A DNA stretch of 64,000 nucleotides from JBBSNV01 sp964458605 (GCA_964458605.1 CAYWLS010000020.1:1-64000); one strand, 5' to 3'; positions 47,394 through 57,068 are shown, numbered from the stretch's first letter. Notes: generated by a model not told the origin, from the sequence alone. Numbers and translations: made by a program.

Positions 47394-48226
47394 AGTCGCG
47401 GCGGCCGGGCCGGCAGCCCGGCGACGGCGGCGCGCAGGCCGGCGACGTAATGCGCCAAAGCGCGGCGCAGGGCGGCGGCGTCGCGGTCAAGGAACCGCGC
47501 CAGCAACGCATTGCCGATCGCCGTGACGGCGGCGCGCTGGCACCCCACAGCCAATTCGCGGGCCGCGTCGAGCCAGCGCTTGGCGTCCGGCCCGACATAG
47601 AGCGCCATGGCGTGCGCCGCTGCGCCGCCGAAGCCCGCCGGATGATCGATCGCATCGAGACCCTCGACCTTCATGGCGTCGGCCCAGACCAGCCGGCCCC
47701 CCTGGCGCAGGCGCCAGCGGTCCTGCCACAGGCCGCGCTGGAAGCGCTCGCCGCTGGCGGTGCGGCCGAACACCACCATGTCGCAGGCCAGCAACTTGCC
47801 CTCGGCGGCGACGTCGATCTCGAACCGGCGCTGCAGCCTGGCGCGATCGAACAGGATGGTTTCCTGCGGCAAGTATTCCAGCCAGGCGCCGGCAGCGACA
47901 TTCAGCGTCACCCGCGACTGCGCCGGCGGCTCGCCATCGATGGCGCGATAGACCTTCTCCGCCGCCTGGCCCGTCACCGTGGCAGCAGCGCCCGCGGCGG
48001 CATCGATCGCCACCGCCAGCCGGTCGCCGCCGGCAATGCCGCCCGAGGTCATCACCAGCGCCGCGATCGCCGGCTCGCCGGGCTCGCTGTCGGGGAACAG
48101 CACGCGCAGCGGCGTACGCTGATGCAGGTGCTTAAGGCGCGTGCGGCCCTCGGCCTGGACGAAGCCGATCTCTGCCTGGCCATCGCCGCGTTGCAGGCGG
48201 GGCCCGATGCCCACCAAATCATGCAC
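47381..48226 (-). CDS. ureD: Urease accessory protein UreD (UreH)
   Basis: Scaffold that binds apo-urease and recruits UreF and UreG for nickel loading. The 281-residue protein has LVMTSGGIAGGDRLAVAI, TGQAAEKVYRA, WLEYLPQETILFDRARL and VVFGRTASGERF, all standard. The GTG start at 48226 is 1 nt after the urtE stop, so the urea transporter and urease are one transcript. Confidence 0.93.
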   Translation of the reverse strand: MHDLVGIGPRLQRGDGQAEIGFVQAEGRTRLKHLHQRTPLRVLFPDSEPGEPAIAALVMTSGGIAGGDRLAVAIDAAAGAAATVTGQAAEKVYRAIDGEPPAQSRVTLNVAAGAWLEYLPQETILFDRARLQRRFEIDVAAEGKLLACDMVVFGRTASGERFQRGLWQDRWRLRQGGRLVWADAMKVEGLDAIDHPAGFGGAAAHAMALYVGPDAKRWLDAARELAVGCQRAAVTAIGNALLARFLDRDAAALRRALAHYVAGLRAAVAGLPARPPRLWQF

Positions 48227-48227
48227 G

Positions 48228-48923
48228 TCACACCGTCAGATAGCGCCGCACATCGCTATCTACCACGCTGTCATGGCTGCCCGACAGGACGATCTCGCCG
48301 CGATCCATCACCAGGATCTGCTGGCCCAACTCGCGGGCGAAGTCGAAATACTGCTCGACCAGCAGGATCGCCATAGTGCCGCGCTGGCGCAGCAGGCCGA
48401 TGACCCGGGCGATGTCCTTGATGATCGAGGGCTGGATGCCTTCGGTGGGCTCGTCCAGCACCAGCAGCCGCGGCTTCATCACCAGGGCGCGGGCGATGGC
48501 CAGTTGCTGCTGCTGGCCGCCCGACAGGTCGCCGCCGCGCCTTCCCAGCATGGTCTTCAGCACCGGGAACAGTTCGTAGATCTCGTCGGGAATCCGGCGC
48601 TCGCGCCGCGGCAGGACGGCGAAGCCGGTCTCCAGATTCTCCTTCACCGTCAGCAGCGGAAAGATGTCGCGGCCCTGTGGCACATGGGCGATGCCGTGCC
48701 GCGCCCGGTCGTACGCCGCCATCCGGGTGATGTCGCGGCCTTCCCACAGGATCGCGCCGGAAGCGATGTGCTGGGTGCCGACCACGGCGCGCAGCAGGCT
48801 GGTCTTGCCCACGCCGTTGCGCCCCAGCAGGCAGGTCACCTCGCCGATCTGCGCGTCGAGCGAAACGCGGCGCAGCGCCTGCGCGGCGCCGTAGAAAAGG
48901 TCGATCAACTGCACCTGGAGCAT
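48228..48923 (-). CDS. urtE: Urea ABC transporter ATPase UrtE
   Basis: Cytosolic ATPase of the high-affinity urea importer, 231 residues. Walker A GRNGVGKTS, IAHVPQGRDIFPLLTVKENL, signature LSGGQQQQLAIARAL, LVLDEPTEGIQPSI and VEQYFDFAREL are typical UrtE features. Starts 2 nt after urtD. Confidence 0.94.
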   Translation of the reverse strand: MLQVQLIDLFYGAAQALRRVSLDAQIGEVTCLLGRNGVGKTSLLRAVVGTQHIASGAILWEGRDITRMAAYDRARHGIAHVPQGRDIFPLLTVKENLETGFAVLPRRERRIPDEIYELFPVLKTMLGRRGGDLSGGQQQQLAIARALVMKPRLLVLDEPTEGIQPSIIKDIARVIGLLRQRGTMAILLVEQYFDFARELGQQILVMDRGEIVLSGSHDSVVDSDVRRYLTV

Positions 48924-48925
48924 GG

Positions 48926-49696
48926 CTAGCGGCCCAGATAGACTTCGACGACGCGCTGGTTGTTCGACACGGCATCCAGCGAGCCCTCGGCCAGCACCGA
49001 ACCCTCGTGCAACACCGTGACCTTGACGTTGAGCGCCCGCACGAACGCCATGTCGTGCTCGACCACGACCACCGACCGGGTGCGGTTGATCTCGCGCAGC
49101 AATTCGGCGGTCTGCTCGCTTTCGGCGTCGGTCATGCCGGCCACCGGCTCGTCGACCAGCATCAGCGCCGGATCCTGGGCCAGCAGCATGCCGATCTCCA
49201 GCCACTGCTTCTGGCCATGCGACAGCTCGGCCGCCAGGCGGTTGCGCGAATCGCCCAGCTTGACGATGCGCAGCAATTCCTCGATGCGGTTCTTCTCTTC
49301 GGCCGTCTCGCGGGCAAACAGCACGGCTGCCGGCTTGCGGTCGCCGGCCAGCGCCAGCAGCAGATTGTCGCGCACCGAATGACTCTCGAACACCGTCGGC
49401 TTCTGGAACTTGCGGCCGATGCCCATCGAGGCGATCGCCGCCTCGTCCATCCTGGTCAGGTCGGTGTCGCCGCGGAAAAGGACCTTGCCGGTATCCGGCC
49501 GCGTCTTGCCGGTGATGACGTCCATCATCGTGGTCTTGCCGGCGCCGTTGGGACCGATCACCGCACGCATCTCGCCTGGGTCCACCACCAGCGACAGACT
49601 ATTGAGCGCCCGGAAGCCGTCGAAGCTGACCGTCACGCCGTCGAGATAGAGCAGCGGCTGGCCCGCCGCGGGATCCTGGCCGATGGGCTTGTTCAT
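48926..49696 (-). CDS. urtD: Urea ABC transporter ATPase UrtD
   Basis: Second ATPase of the urea importer, 256 residues. LYLDGVTVSFDGFRALNSLSL, Walker A GPNGAGKTT, the UrtD-type signature LSHGQKQWLEIGMLLAQDP and LMLVDEPVAGMTDAE are present. Overlaps the urtC stop by 4 nt. Confidence 0.94.
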   Translation of the reverse strand: MNKPIGQDPAAGQPLLYLDGVTVSFDGFRALNSLSLVVDPGEMRAVIGPNGAGKTTMMDVITGKTRPDTGKVLFRGDTDLTRMDEAAIASMGIGRKFQKPTVFESHSVRDNLLLALAGDRKPAAVLFARETAEEKNRIEELLRIVKLGDSRNRLAAELSHGQKQWLEIGMLLAQDPALMLVDEPVAGMTDAESEQTAELLREINRTRSVVVVEHDMAFVRALNVKVTVLHEGSVLAEGSLDAVSNNQRVVEVYLGR

Positions 49697-50853
49697 GCCT
49701 GTTCTCCGGTTTCCTCGGCCATATCGGGCGGCAGGGTGTTTTCGATCGGGACCTGGGGCAGGCGGCCCCGCCAATGCGCCCTGCCCGCCAGGATCGCCCC
49801 GACGATGCCCTTGGGCATGAACAGGGTGACGAAGATGAACAACCCGCCCAGGGCGAACAGCCAGTACTCGGGCAGAACGCCGGTGAACAGCGTCTTGCCG
49901 AAATTCACCAGGATGGCCCCGACCACCGCGCCGACCAGGGTGCCGCGACCGCCCATTGCGACCCAGATCACCGTCTCGATCGAATTGGCTGGCGCGAACT
50001 CGGAAGGATTGATGATGCCGACCTGGGGCACGTAGAGCGCCCCGGCCACGCCCGCCATCATCGCCGACAAGGTGAAGACGGCGGCTTTGTAGTTCTCCAC
50101 CCGATAGCCCAGGAAGCGGGTGCGGCTCTCGGCGTCGCGGATCGCCACCAGCACCTTGCCCAGGCGCGAAAGCTGGATGGCACGCGTCAGCAGGAAGCAC
50201 AGCCCCAGGGCGACGGCCGAAATGTAGAGCAGCGCGGCGCGGGTGCCGGGCGCCTGGATGTTGAAGCCCAGTATGTCCTTGAAGTCGGTCATGCCGTTGT
50301 TGCCGCCAAAGCCCATGTCGTTGCGGAAGAACGACAGCATCAGGGCGAAGGTCAGGGCCTGGGTGATGATCGACAGATAGACGCCGGTGACGCGGCTGCG
50401 GAACGCCAGCCAGCCGAACACGAAGGCCAGCAGGCCCGGCACCACCACCACCATGATGGCGGCGAGCCAGAACTGGTCGAAACCGTGCCAGTACCAGGGC
50501 AGCTCCTTCCAGTTCAGGAACACCATGAAGTCGGGCAGGATCGGATTGGCGTAAACCCCGCGCGCGCCGATCTGGCGCATCAGGTACATGCCCATGGCGT
50601 AGCCGCCCAGGGCGAAGAAGGCACCGTGTCCCAGCGACAGGATGCCGACCTGGCCCCACACCAGATCGACGCTCAGCGCCAGCAGCGCGTAGCACAGGTA
50701 TTTGCCGATCAGCGACACGGCGTAGTTGGAGACGTGGAAGAACGACGTCTCCGGCACCACCAGGTTGGCGGCGACGATCAGCGCGCAGGACACCAGCAGG
50801 ATGCCGAGGAACCACGGCGTCAGCTTCTCGCGCATGATGAAGGTGGCGATCAT
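49693..50853 (-). CDS. urtC: Urea ABC transporter permease UrtC
   Basis: Inner-membrane permease, 386 residues, with about nine hydrophobic segments; DLVWGQVGILSLGHGAFFALGGYAMGMYL, cited as GILSLGHGAFFALGGYA, and NNGMTDFKDILGF are UrtC features. It overlaps urtB by 4 nt (50850-50853). Pairs with UrtB to form the channel. Confidence 0.94.
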   Translation of the reverse strand: MIATFIMREKLTPWFLGILLVSCALIVAANLVVPETSFFHVSNYAVSLIGKYLCYALLALSVDLVWGQVGILSLGHGAFFALGGYAMGMYLMRQIGARGVYANPILPDFMVFLNWKELPWYWHGFDQFWLAAIMVVVVPGLLAFVFGWLAFRSRVTGVYLSIITQALTFALMLSFFRNDMGFGGNNGMTDFKDILGFNIQAPGTRAALLYISAVALGLCFLLTRAIQLSRLGKVLVAIRDAESRTRFLGYRVENYKAAVFTLSAMMAGVAGALYVPQVGIINPSEFAPANSIETVIWVAMGGRGTLVGAVVGAILVNFGKTLFTGVLPEYWLFALGGLFIFVTLFMPKGIVGAILAGRAHWRGRLPQVPIENTLPPDMAEETGEQA

Positions 50854-52460
50854 GATTCGGCTGCCCTGCCCTTGAGCGGAAACAAGCCGCGCGGCTTCCT
50901 CTGGATGAACAGCACGATCAGCACCAGCACGATGATCTTGCCCAGCACCGCGCCGGCCACCGGCTCGAGGATCTTGTTGGCCACGCCCAGCGACAGCGCG
51001 CCGACCAGGGTGCCCCACAGATTGCCGACGCCGCCGAACACCACCACCATGAAGCTGTCGATGATGTAGCCCTGGCCGAGGTTGGGACTGACGTTGTCGA
51101 TCTGGCTCAACGCCACGCCGGCGATGCCGGCGACGCCGGAGCCGACCCCGAAGGTCAACGCATCGACCCAGGCGGTGCGGATGCCCATCGAGGAAGCCAT
51201 GCGCCGGTTCTGCGTCACCGCACGCATCTGCAGACCGAACGCGGTGCGGCGCAGCACCAGCATCAGGCCGACCAGCACCAGCGCGGCGAACACGATGATC
51301 CACATGCGGTTGTAGGTCAGGGTCAGCCCGCCGAGATCGAAAGCGCCCGACATCCAACTGGGATTGCCGACCTCGCGGTTGGTCGGCCCGAAGATGCTGC
51401 GCACCGCCTGCTGCAGCACCAGGCTGAGGCCGAACGTGGCCAGCAGGGTCTCCAGCGGCCGGCCGTAGAGGAAGCGGATGATGGTGCGCTCGATGGCCAC
51501 GCCGACCGCCCCGGACACCAGGAATGCCAGCGGCACGGCGATCGCCAGCGACCAGTCGAACAGGCCGGGAGCGTAGGTGCGGATGGTCTGCTGCACGACA
51601 AAAGTGGTGTAGGCGCCCAGCATCACCATCTCGCCATGGGCCATGTTGATCACGCCCATGACGCCGAAGGTTATCGCCAGGCCGATCGCCGCCAGCAGCA
51701 GCACCGAGCCCAGGCTGATGCCGTAATAGAGGCTTTGCACGACGTGCCAGATCGCCAGGTTGTCGTCGATCGACGACACCGCCTTGGCGATGGCGGCGGC
51801 AACCGCCGGCGGCTGGTTGGTCAGGCCGGCCAGCAGCGCCCGGGCATCCTCGTCGCCCCGGTCGGCGATCACGGCGACGGCGGCCAGCTTGTCCGTCTCC
51901 GGCGCAGCGCCGCCCAGCATGATCGCGGCGCGGGCCTGCTCGAAGCGGCGCTTGATCGCCGGATCCTTCTCCGCGGCGAGCGCCTTGTCGAGATTGGGCA
52001 GCACTTCGGCGTCGCGCGACTTGAACACCGACTCCGCGGCGCGCATGCGCTGCGCGGGCTCGGCCGACATCAGGGTCAATGTGCCCAGCGCGGCGGCGGT
52101 GGTGCGGCGCACCTTGTTGTTGACGCGCACCGACTTGAGGTCGTCGGCGCTGCCGTCGAATTTGTTGCCGGTCAGGGCGACGACCAGCCGGTCGCCGTCC
52201 TTGATCACCAGGATATTGTCCGGGCCGATCATGAGGCGGTCGTCGCCGAGCGCCCGCAGCACCGGCTCGGCCGTGGGACTGCCGGACGAGGCCAACTGGT
52301 CGATGCCTTTTTCGACGTCGCTGAAATTCTGCGAAGCGATCAGCGTCGCCGCGCGATTTGCCGCTTCCTGGTCGACGGACTGGGCCGGCGCCGCCGGCGC
52401 GACGGCCATGACCGCAAGCGCAAGCACGACCCCGCAGAGAAGGCGACGGCTGGCATCCAC
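50850..52460 (-). CDS. urtB: Urea ABC transporter permease UrtB
   Basis: Inner-membrane permease with an extra N-terminal periplasmic domain. The GTG at 52460 gives 536 residues with a signal peptide (RRLLCGVVLALAVMAVAPAAPAQ, split at the AQ). Residues ~30-240 are helical, HEAT-like repeats as usual in UrtB, and the permease part starts near GISLGSVLLLAAIGLAI with MGVINMAHGEMVMLGAY. TTG codons at 52475 and further upstream are alternative starts; none has a good ribosome site, and starts beyond 52,522 would run through the hairpin and urtA. Confidence 0.9.
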   Translation of the reverse strand: MDASRRLLCGVVLALAVMAVAPAAPAQSVDQEAANRAATLIASQNFSDVEKGIDQLASSGSPTAEPVLRALGDDRLMIGPDNILVIKDGDRLVVALTGNKFDGSADDLKSVRVNNKVRRTTAAALGTLTLMSAEPAQRMRAAESVFKSRDAEVLPNLDKALAAEKDPAIKRRFEQARAAIMLGGAAPETDKLAAVAVIADRGDEDARALLAGLTNQPPAVAAAIAKAVSSIDDNLAIWHVVQSLYYGISLGSVLLLAAIGLAITFGVMGVINMAHGEMVMLGAYTTFVVQQTIRTYAPGLFDWSLAIAVPLAFLVSGAVGVAIERTIIRFLYGRPLETLLATFGLSLVLQQAVRSIFGPTNREVGNPSWMSGAFDLGGLTLTYNRMWIIVFAALVLVGLMLVLRRTAFGLQMRAVTQNRRMASSMGIRTAWVDALTFGVGSGVAGIAGVALSQIDNVSPNLGQGYIIDSFMVVVFGGVGNLWGTLVGALSLGVANKILEPVAGAVLGKIIVLVLIVLFIQRKPRGLFPLKGRAAES

Positions 52461-52521
52461 CGTTCGCAGGCACAATGACCGCAAGGCAGCCCCCAGGGGT
52501 TCGGGATGGATGATGGAAGAT

Positions 52522-52546
52522 GCGGGGAGGCGCAGCGCCTCCCCGC
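52522..52546 (-). terminator. Strong hairpin between urtA and urtB
   Basis: GCGGGGAGGCGC and GCGCCTCCCCGC form a perfect 12-bp stem around a single base, 8 nt after the urtA stop. No T tract follows. As at 31,345, it sits between a binding-protein gene and its permease gene and probably raises urtA mRNA relative to the rest of the operon. Confidence 0.65.
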
Positions 52547-52554
52547 GATCGCCG

Positions 52555-53859
52555 CTACTTCTTGGCCGCCGCGGCGATGCCGCCGCACTTGCCGGTACCG
52601 ACATTGAAGTTGCCGCAGGACATCGGCTTGCGCCAATCGGAGATCAGGTCCTTGGAGCCTTCGAGATAGTCCGACCATTCGTCGCCGACCACCAGGCCGG
52701 GGGTCTGCGAGACGATGTTGAACTGGCCATTGTCCTTGATCTCGCCGATCAGCACCGGCTTGGTGATGTGATGGTTCGGCATCATGGTCGAATAGCCGCC
52801 GGTCAGGTTGGGCACCGACACGCCGATCAGCGCATCGATCACCTTGTCCGGATCGGTGGTGCCGGCCTTCTCCACGGCCTTAACCCACATGTTGAAGCCG
52901 ATATAGTGGGCTTCCATCGGGTCGTTGGTGACGCGCTTGGGGTTCTTGATGAAGGCCTGCCACTTCTTGATGAATGCCTTGTTCTCGGACGTATCGACCG
53001 ACATGAAGTAGTTCCAGGCTGCCAGATGGCCGACCAGCGGCTTGGTGTCGATGCCGGCCAGCTCCTCTTCGCCGACCGAGAAGGCCACCACCGGGATGTC
53101 GGTCGCCTTGATGCCCTGGTTGGCCAGCTCCTTGTAGAACGGCACGTTGGCGTCGCCGTTGATGGTCGAGACCACCGCCGTCTTCTTGCCCGCCGAACCG
53201 AACTTCTTGATGTCCGACACGATGGTCTGCCAGTCGGAATGACCGAACGGCGTGTAGTTGATCATGATGTCCTCGGACTTCACGCCCTTGGACTTCAGGT
53301 AGGCCTCGAGGATCTTGTTGGTGGTGCGCGGATAGACGTAGTCGGTGCCGGCCAGCACCCAACGCTGCACCTTTTCTTCCTTCATCAGGTAGTCGACCGC
53401 CGGGATCGCCTGCTGGTTGGGCGCGGCGCCGGTATAAAAGATGTTCTTCGAGCTTTCCTCGCCCTCGTATTGCACCGGGTAGAACAGGATGCTGTTGAGC
53501 TCCTCGAACACCGGCAGGACGGATTTGCGCGACACCGAGGTCCAGCAGCCGAACACCGCAGCGACCTTGTTGACGGTGATCAGCTCGCGCGCCTTTTCGG
53601 CGAACAGCGGCCAGTTCGAGGCCGGATCGACCACCACGGCCTCGAGCTTCTTGCCCAGCAGACCGCCCTTCTTGTTCTGCTCGTCGATCAGCATCAGCAT
53701 CACGTCCTTCAGCGTCGTTTCGCTGATCGCCATGGTGCCGGAGAGCGAGTGCAGAATGCCTACCTTGATCGTGTCGTCGGCCGCGCGCGCGGCGCCGCCG
53801 GCTCCCAATGCGAGCGCGCCGGCCAGGCCAAGCGCCCCCACAATCTTCTTAATCCCCAT
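52555..53859 (-). CDS. urtA: Urea ABC transporter substrate-binding protein UrtA
   Basis: Periplasmic urea receptor, 434 residues, exported by a Sec signal peptide (cleavage after AARA). VGILHSLSGTMAISETTLKD, FGCWTSVSRKSVLPVFEE and LFYPVQYEGEESS are the standard UrtA sequences and separate it from amino-acid receptors. First gene of the leftward urea operon, behind a sigma-54 type promoter. Confidence 0.96.
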   Translation of the reverse strand: MGIKKIVGALGLAGALALGAGGAARAADDTIKVGILHSLSGTMAISETTLKDVMLMLIDEQNKKGGLLGKKLEAVVVDPASNWPLFAEKARELITVNKVAAVFGCWTSVSRKSVLPVFEELNSILFYPVQYEGEESSKNIFYTGAAPNQQAIPAVDYLMKEEKVQRWVLAGTDYVYPRTTNKILEAYLKSKGVKSEDIMINYTPFGHSDWQTIVSDIKKFGSAGKKTAVVSTINGDANVPFYKELANQGIKATDIPVVAFSVGEEELAGIDTKPLVGHLAAWNYFMSVDTSENKAFIKKWQAFIKNPKRVTNDPMEAHYIGFNMWVKAVEKAGTTDPDKVIDALIGVSVPNLTGGYSTMMPNHHITKPVLIGEIKDNGQFNIVSQTPGLVVGDEWSDYLEGSKDLISDWRKPMSCGNFNVGTGKCGGIAAAAKK

Positions 53860-53911
53860 GCTCTGCCTCCTTTAGGACCGGCACGACTGCCGCGTCGGTC
53901 CTGGTGTGCAA

Positions 53912-53927
53912 AGCAATATCGATGCCA
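53912..53927 (-). promoter_or_regulatory. Sigma-54 (RpoN) -24/-12 promoter of the urea operon
   Basis: Read leftward the site is TGGCATCGATATTGCT, fitting the RpoN consensus TGGCAYRNNNNTTGCW at 15 of 16 positions, including GG and GC 10 bases apart. It lies ~55 nt upstream of the urtA start. RpoN promoters with NtrC activation are the usual control of urea transport under nitrogen limitation. No clear NtrC site was found upstream. Confidence 0.7.
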
Positions 53928-53995
53928 AGGTTAAAGATGCGTCATCAGCAGGGCTTATCCGATCTATTCGCGATGCGCCGGTTGGTCGATATATC

Positions 53996-54012
53996 CATAG
54001 CAATATGCTATG
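53996..54012. promoter_or_regulatory. Perfect inverted repeat upstream of the urea operon
   Basis: CATAGCA-ATA-TGCTATG is a perfect 7-bp palindrome with a 3-bp centre, about 70 nt upstream of the sigma-54 site, in a 253-nt AT-rich gap. It may be an activator or repressor site, or a weak terminator of the preceding leftward gene. Confidence 0.4.
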
Positions 54013-54112
54013 AACTTACGATGGTTAATTTTTGATCACGGTAATATTGACTGTTTAATAATTAGGCATAGTGGGTCGGTGAGCCGGCCCGACCGCGCCA
54101 TCGGTATCACTT

Positions 54113-57046
54113 TTAATGAGGTAGGGCGCGCGCCAGCAGATCGGCCAGGTGCAAGGTCGGCCGGTGCAGCGCCTGCTCGATCTGCTCGCGGCAACTGAAG
54201 CCGTTGGCCAGGATGGCGGTGTCGGGCGCCGCCTGGCGCAGGCGCGGCAGCAGCGCCCGCTCGGCGGCCTTCATCGAGATATCGTATTTCGCCGCCTCGA
54301 AGCCGAACGAGCCGGCCATGCCGCAGCAGCCGGCCGACAGCACTTCGTGCTCGACCCCGACATGCTCGAGCACCTTCTTCTCCGCGTCGGGTTTCAGCAC
54401 CGCATGGTGGTGGCAATGGAGCTGCACCAGCGCCGCGCCCGATTGGCGGAACGCGGACAGATCCTCGTCCTGCAGGAACTCCGACAGCAGCACGGTCTGC
54501 TGCGACAGGCGCTGCGCGCTCTCATGGCTGGGAAACAGGCCCGGCAGCTCGTCGCGGAAGGCGCTGACGCAGGCCGGCTCCAGCCCGACGATGGGCGTGC
54601 CGCGCGCGATCTCCGGCGCCAGGGCGGCGAGATTCTTGCGCCACAGCCGCTTGGCCGCCTCGAGCATGCCCCAGTCGTAGAGCGGCCGACCACAGCACAG
54701 CCGCCGCGGCGGCACCACCACCTCGTAGCCCAGCGCCTCCAGCACCCGCGTAGCGGCGATAGCGGTTTGCGGCCGGAAATGATTGTTGAAGGTGTCGGGC
54801 CACAGCATGACCCGACCGCGCGCGCCCTTTTTGCCACCATGGCGGCGATGCCAATGGACGAACGGCCGGGCATAGCGCGGCATGGTGCGTTCGGGAGCGA
54901 TGCCGCCCAGCCACTTCGACAGCGCCGAGATGCCCGGCCAGCGCAGCGCGATATTGGCCAGGAACGGCACCTCGCCCGCGATCCACGACCAGCGATGGAT
55001 CAGCCCCATCGAATAGGCCGCGCGCGGCCGCAGCCGGTGGCGATAGTGATGGGCGCGGAACTCGGCCTTGTAGGTCGCCATGTCGACGCCGACCGGACAG
55101 TCCTTCTTGCACGCCTTGCAGGCCAGACACAGATCGAGCGCCTCCTCCACCGCGTCGCTGCGCCAGCCTTGGTCCAGCGCGCCGCCATGCAGCATCTCGA
55201 ACAGCAGCCGGGCGCGGCCGCGGGTCGAGTGCTTCTCCTCGCCGGTCGCCATGTAGCTGGGACACATCACGCTCTTGTCGCTGTCGCGCCGCCGGCACGA
55301 GCCGACGCCGACGCAGCGCCGCGTGGCGCGGGTGAAGCTGCCGTCGTCGCGCGGATAGGCGAAATGATGCCCGACCTCCGGCGGCTGGTAGGTCGGCCCG
55401 ACGCGCAGATTGGATTCGATCGGATAAGGATCGACCACCTTGCCGGGATTCATGCCGCCCTCGGGATCCCAGATCGCCTTGAACTCGCCGAACGCCTGCA
55501 CCAGCTCCGGTCCGTACATCTTCTCCAGCAGCGCGCCGCGCGCCTGCCCGTCGCCGTGCTCGCCCGACAGCGAGCCGCCATGGCGCACCACCAGCTCGGC
55601 CGCCTCGTCGAGAAAGCGGCGCCATGCCGTCACGCCGTTCTCGGTGCGCAGGTGGAAGGGGATGCTGCAATGGATGAGCCCGTCGCCGAAATGGCCGTAG
55701 ACCGAGGCCTCGTAGCCGTAGCGCCGGAACAGCGCCTTGAGCTCGCGCAGATAGGCGCCCAACTGCTCGCGCGGCACGGCGCTGTCCTCCCAGCCGGGCC
55801 AGGTCTCGGCCATGCCCGGCACATGGGCGGTAGCGGCCAGGCCCGCCTCGCGCACGTCCCAGATCTTCTGCTGCTCGCCAGGCCGCGCCACCACCCGGGC
55901 GTCGTGGCCCTTGCGCTTGAAAACATCGACCAGCATCTGCGCCTTGGCGCTGGCCGCCGCGCGCGTGGCGGCACCGAACTCGGCCACCAGCCACCCCTTG
56001 CCCGGCGGCAGCAGGTCGATGTCCTCGACATGAAGGTTCATGCGCCGCATGAACTGGATCAGCAGGTCGTCCATGCCCTCCAGCGCGATCGGGCCGAATT
56101 TCAGGACATCGGGCACCGCGTCGGCGGCCTTGAAGACATCGTCGAAAGCGACGATGCCCAGCACGCGGCATTGCGGACTCTCGATCAGCTCCAAGGTGGC
56201 GCGCAGCACGGTGACGCAGGTCGATTCGGTGCCGACCAGGGCGCGCGCCACGTTGAAGCCGTGTTCGGGCAATAGCTGCTCCAGGTTCTCGTAGCCCGAG
56301 ACGCGGCGCGGGATCTTTGGGTAGCGGGCGCGGATCAGCTTGGCATAGCGGAAGCGGAAATTGTCCAGCGCGCGGTAGATCTCCGCACGCCGGCCGCCGC
56401 CCGCCAGGATCGCCTTGAGCTCGTCCTCGCCGGTCGGCCCCACTTCCAGGCGCAACCCGTCATAGGTCAGGATATCGAGCGATCGCACGTTGTCGGAGGT
56501 GCGGCCCGACATGATCGAATGCACGCCGCAGGAATTGTTGCCGATCATGCCGCCCAGGGTGTTGTGGTCGTGGGTGGCCGGGTCGGGACCGAAGGTCAGC
56601 TTGTGCTTTTCCGCCGCCAGGCGCAGCGCGTCGAGCACGCAGCCCGGCTCGACCACGGCCAGGCGCCGGTCCGGATCGAGGCTGACGATGCCGTGCATGT
56701 ATTTGGAGAAATCGACCAGCACGGCGACATTGCAGCCCTCGCCCGCCAGGCTGGTGCCGCCGCCGCGCATCACCAGCGGTGCGCCGTGCGCGCGGGCCAG
56801 CCGCACCGTCTCGATCACATCGTCTATATGGCGCGGCACCACCACGCCCAGCGGCACCTGCCGATAGTTGGAGGCGTCGGTGGCGTAAAGCGCGCGGCTG
56901 CCGGCATCGAAGCGCACCTCGCCCTCGATCTTCTCCTTGAGCGCCGCGGCCAGCGCGCGGCGGCGCTCCTCGTCGGTCGGCACGAAAATCTGGTCGATGC
57001 GTCCCGTCGCGCTGAGCCGCGTGCGGCGCGCTGCGAGTTTGCTCAT
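54113..57046 (-). CDS. FAD-linked oxidase with Fe-S domain (YdiJ-like dehydrogenase)
   Basis: A 977-residue fusion of an FAD-binding D-lactate/D-2-hydroxyacid dehydrogenase and a GlcF-type Fe-S domain, as in E. coli YdiJ (D-2-hydroxyglutarate dehydrogenase). The N-terminal half has the FAD motif VMRGGGTSLAGEGCNVAVLVD, given as RGGGTSLAGEGCN, and GGMIGNNSCGVHS; the middle has SLSGEHGDGQARG. From about residue 610, CVGVGSC ... CPSYMATGEEKHSTRGRARL and CLACKACKKDCPVGVD supply 4Fe-4S ligands, and CCGRPLYD and CCGMAGSFGFE are the paired CCG motifs. Membrane-associated electron transfer to quinones is inferred. Last gene of a three-gene leftward operon. Confidence 0.88.
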   Translation of the reverse strand: MSKLAARRTRLSATGRIDQIFVPTDEERRRALAAALKEKIEGEVRFDAGSRALYATDASNYRQVPLGVVVPRHIDDVIETVRLARAHGAPLVMRGGGTSLAGEGCNVAVLVDFSKYMHGIVSLDPDRRLAVVEPGCVLDALRLAAEKHKLTFGPDPATHDHNTLGGMIGNNSCGVHSIMSGRTSDNVRSLDILTYDGLRLEVGPTGEDELKAILAGGGRRAEIYRALDNFRFRYAKLIRARYPKIPRRVSGYENLEQLLPEHGFNVARALVGTESTCVTVLRATLELIESPQCRVLGIVAFDDVFKAADAVPDVLKFGPIALEGMDDLLIQFMRRMNLHVEDIDLLPPGKGWLVAEFGAATRAAASAKAQMLVDVFKRKGHDARVVARPGEQQKIWDVREAGLAATAHVPGMAETWPGWEDSAVPREQLGAYLRELKALFRRYGYEASVYGHFGDGLIHCSIPFHLRTENGVTAWRRFLDEAAELVVRHGGSLSGEHGDGQARGALLEKMYGPELVQAFGEFKAIWDPEGGMNPGKVVDPYPIESNLRVGPTYQPPEVGHHFAYPRDDGSFTRATRRCVGVGSCRRRDSDKSVMCPSYMATGEEKHSTRGRARLLFEMLHGGALDQGWRSDAVEEALDLCLACKACKKDCPVGVDMATYKAEFRAHHYRHRLRPRAAYSMGLIHRWSWIAGEVPFLANIALRWPGISALSKWLGGIAPERTMPRYARPFVHWHRRHGGKKGARGRVMLWPDTFNNHFRPQTAIAATRVLEALGYEVVVPPRRLCCGRPLYDWGMLEAAKRLWRKNLAALAPEIARGTPIVGLEPACVSAFRDELPGLFPSHESAQRLSQQTVLLSEFLQDEDLSAFRQSGAALVQLHCHHHAVLKPDAEKKVLEHVGVEHEVLSAGCCGMAGSFGFEAAKYDISMKAAERALLPRLRQAAPDTAILANGFSCREQIEQALHRPTLHLADLLARALPH

Positions 57047-57068
57047 GAATGTCCTCTCCCGGCCGCGT

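Noticed and set aside
53928..53995. An NtrC-like site upstream of the sigma-54 promoter (TGCGCCGGTTGGTCG)
   Set aside because: Half-sites are too close together and only partly match TGCACC-N5-GGTGCA.
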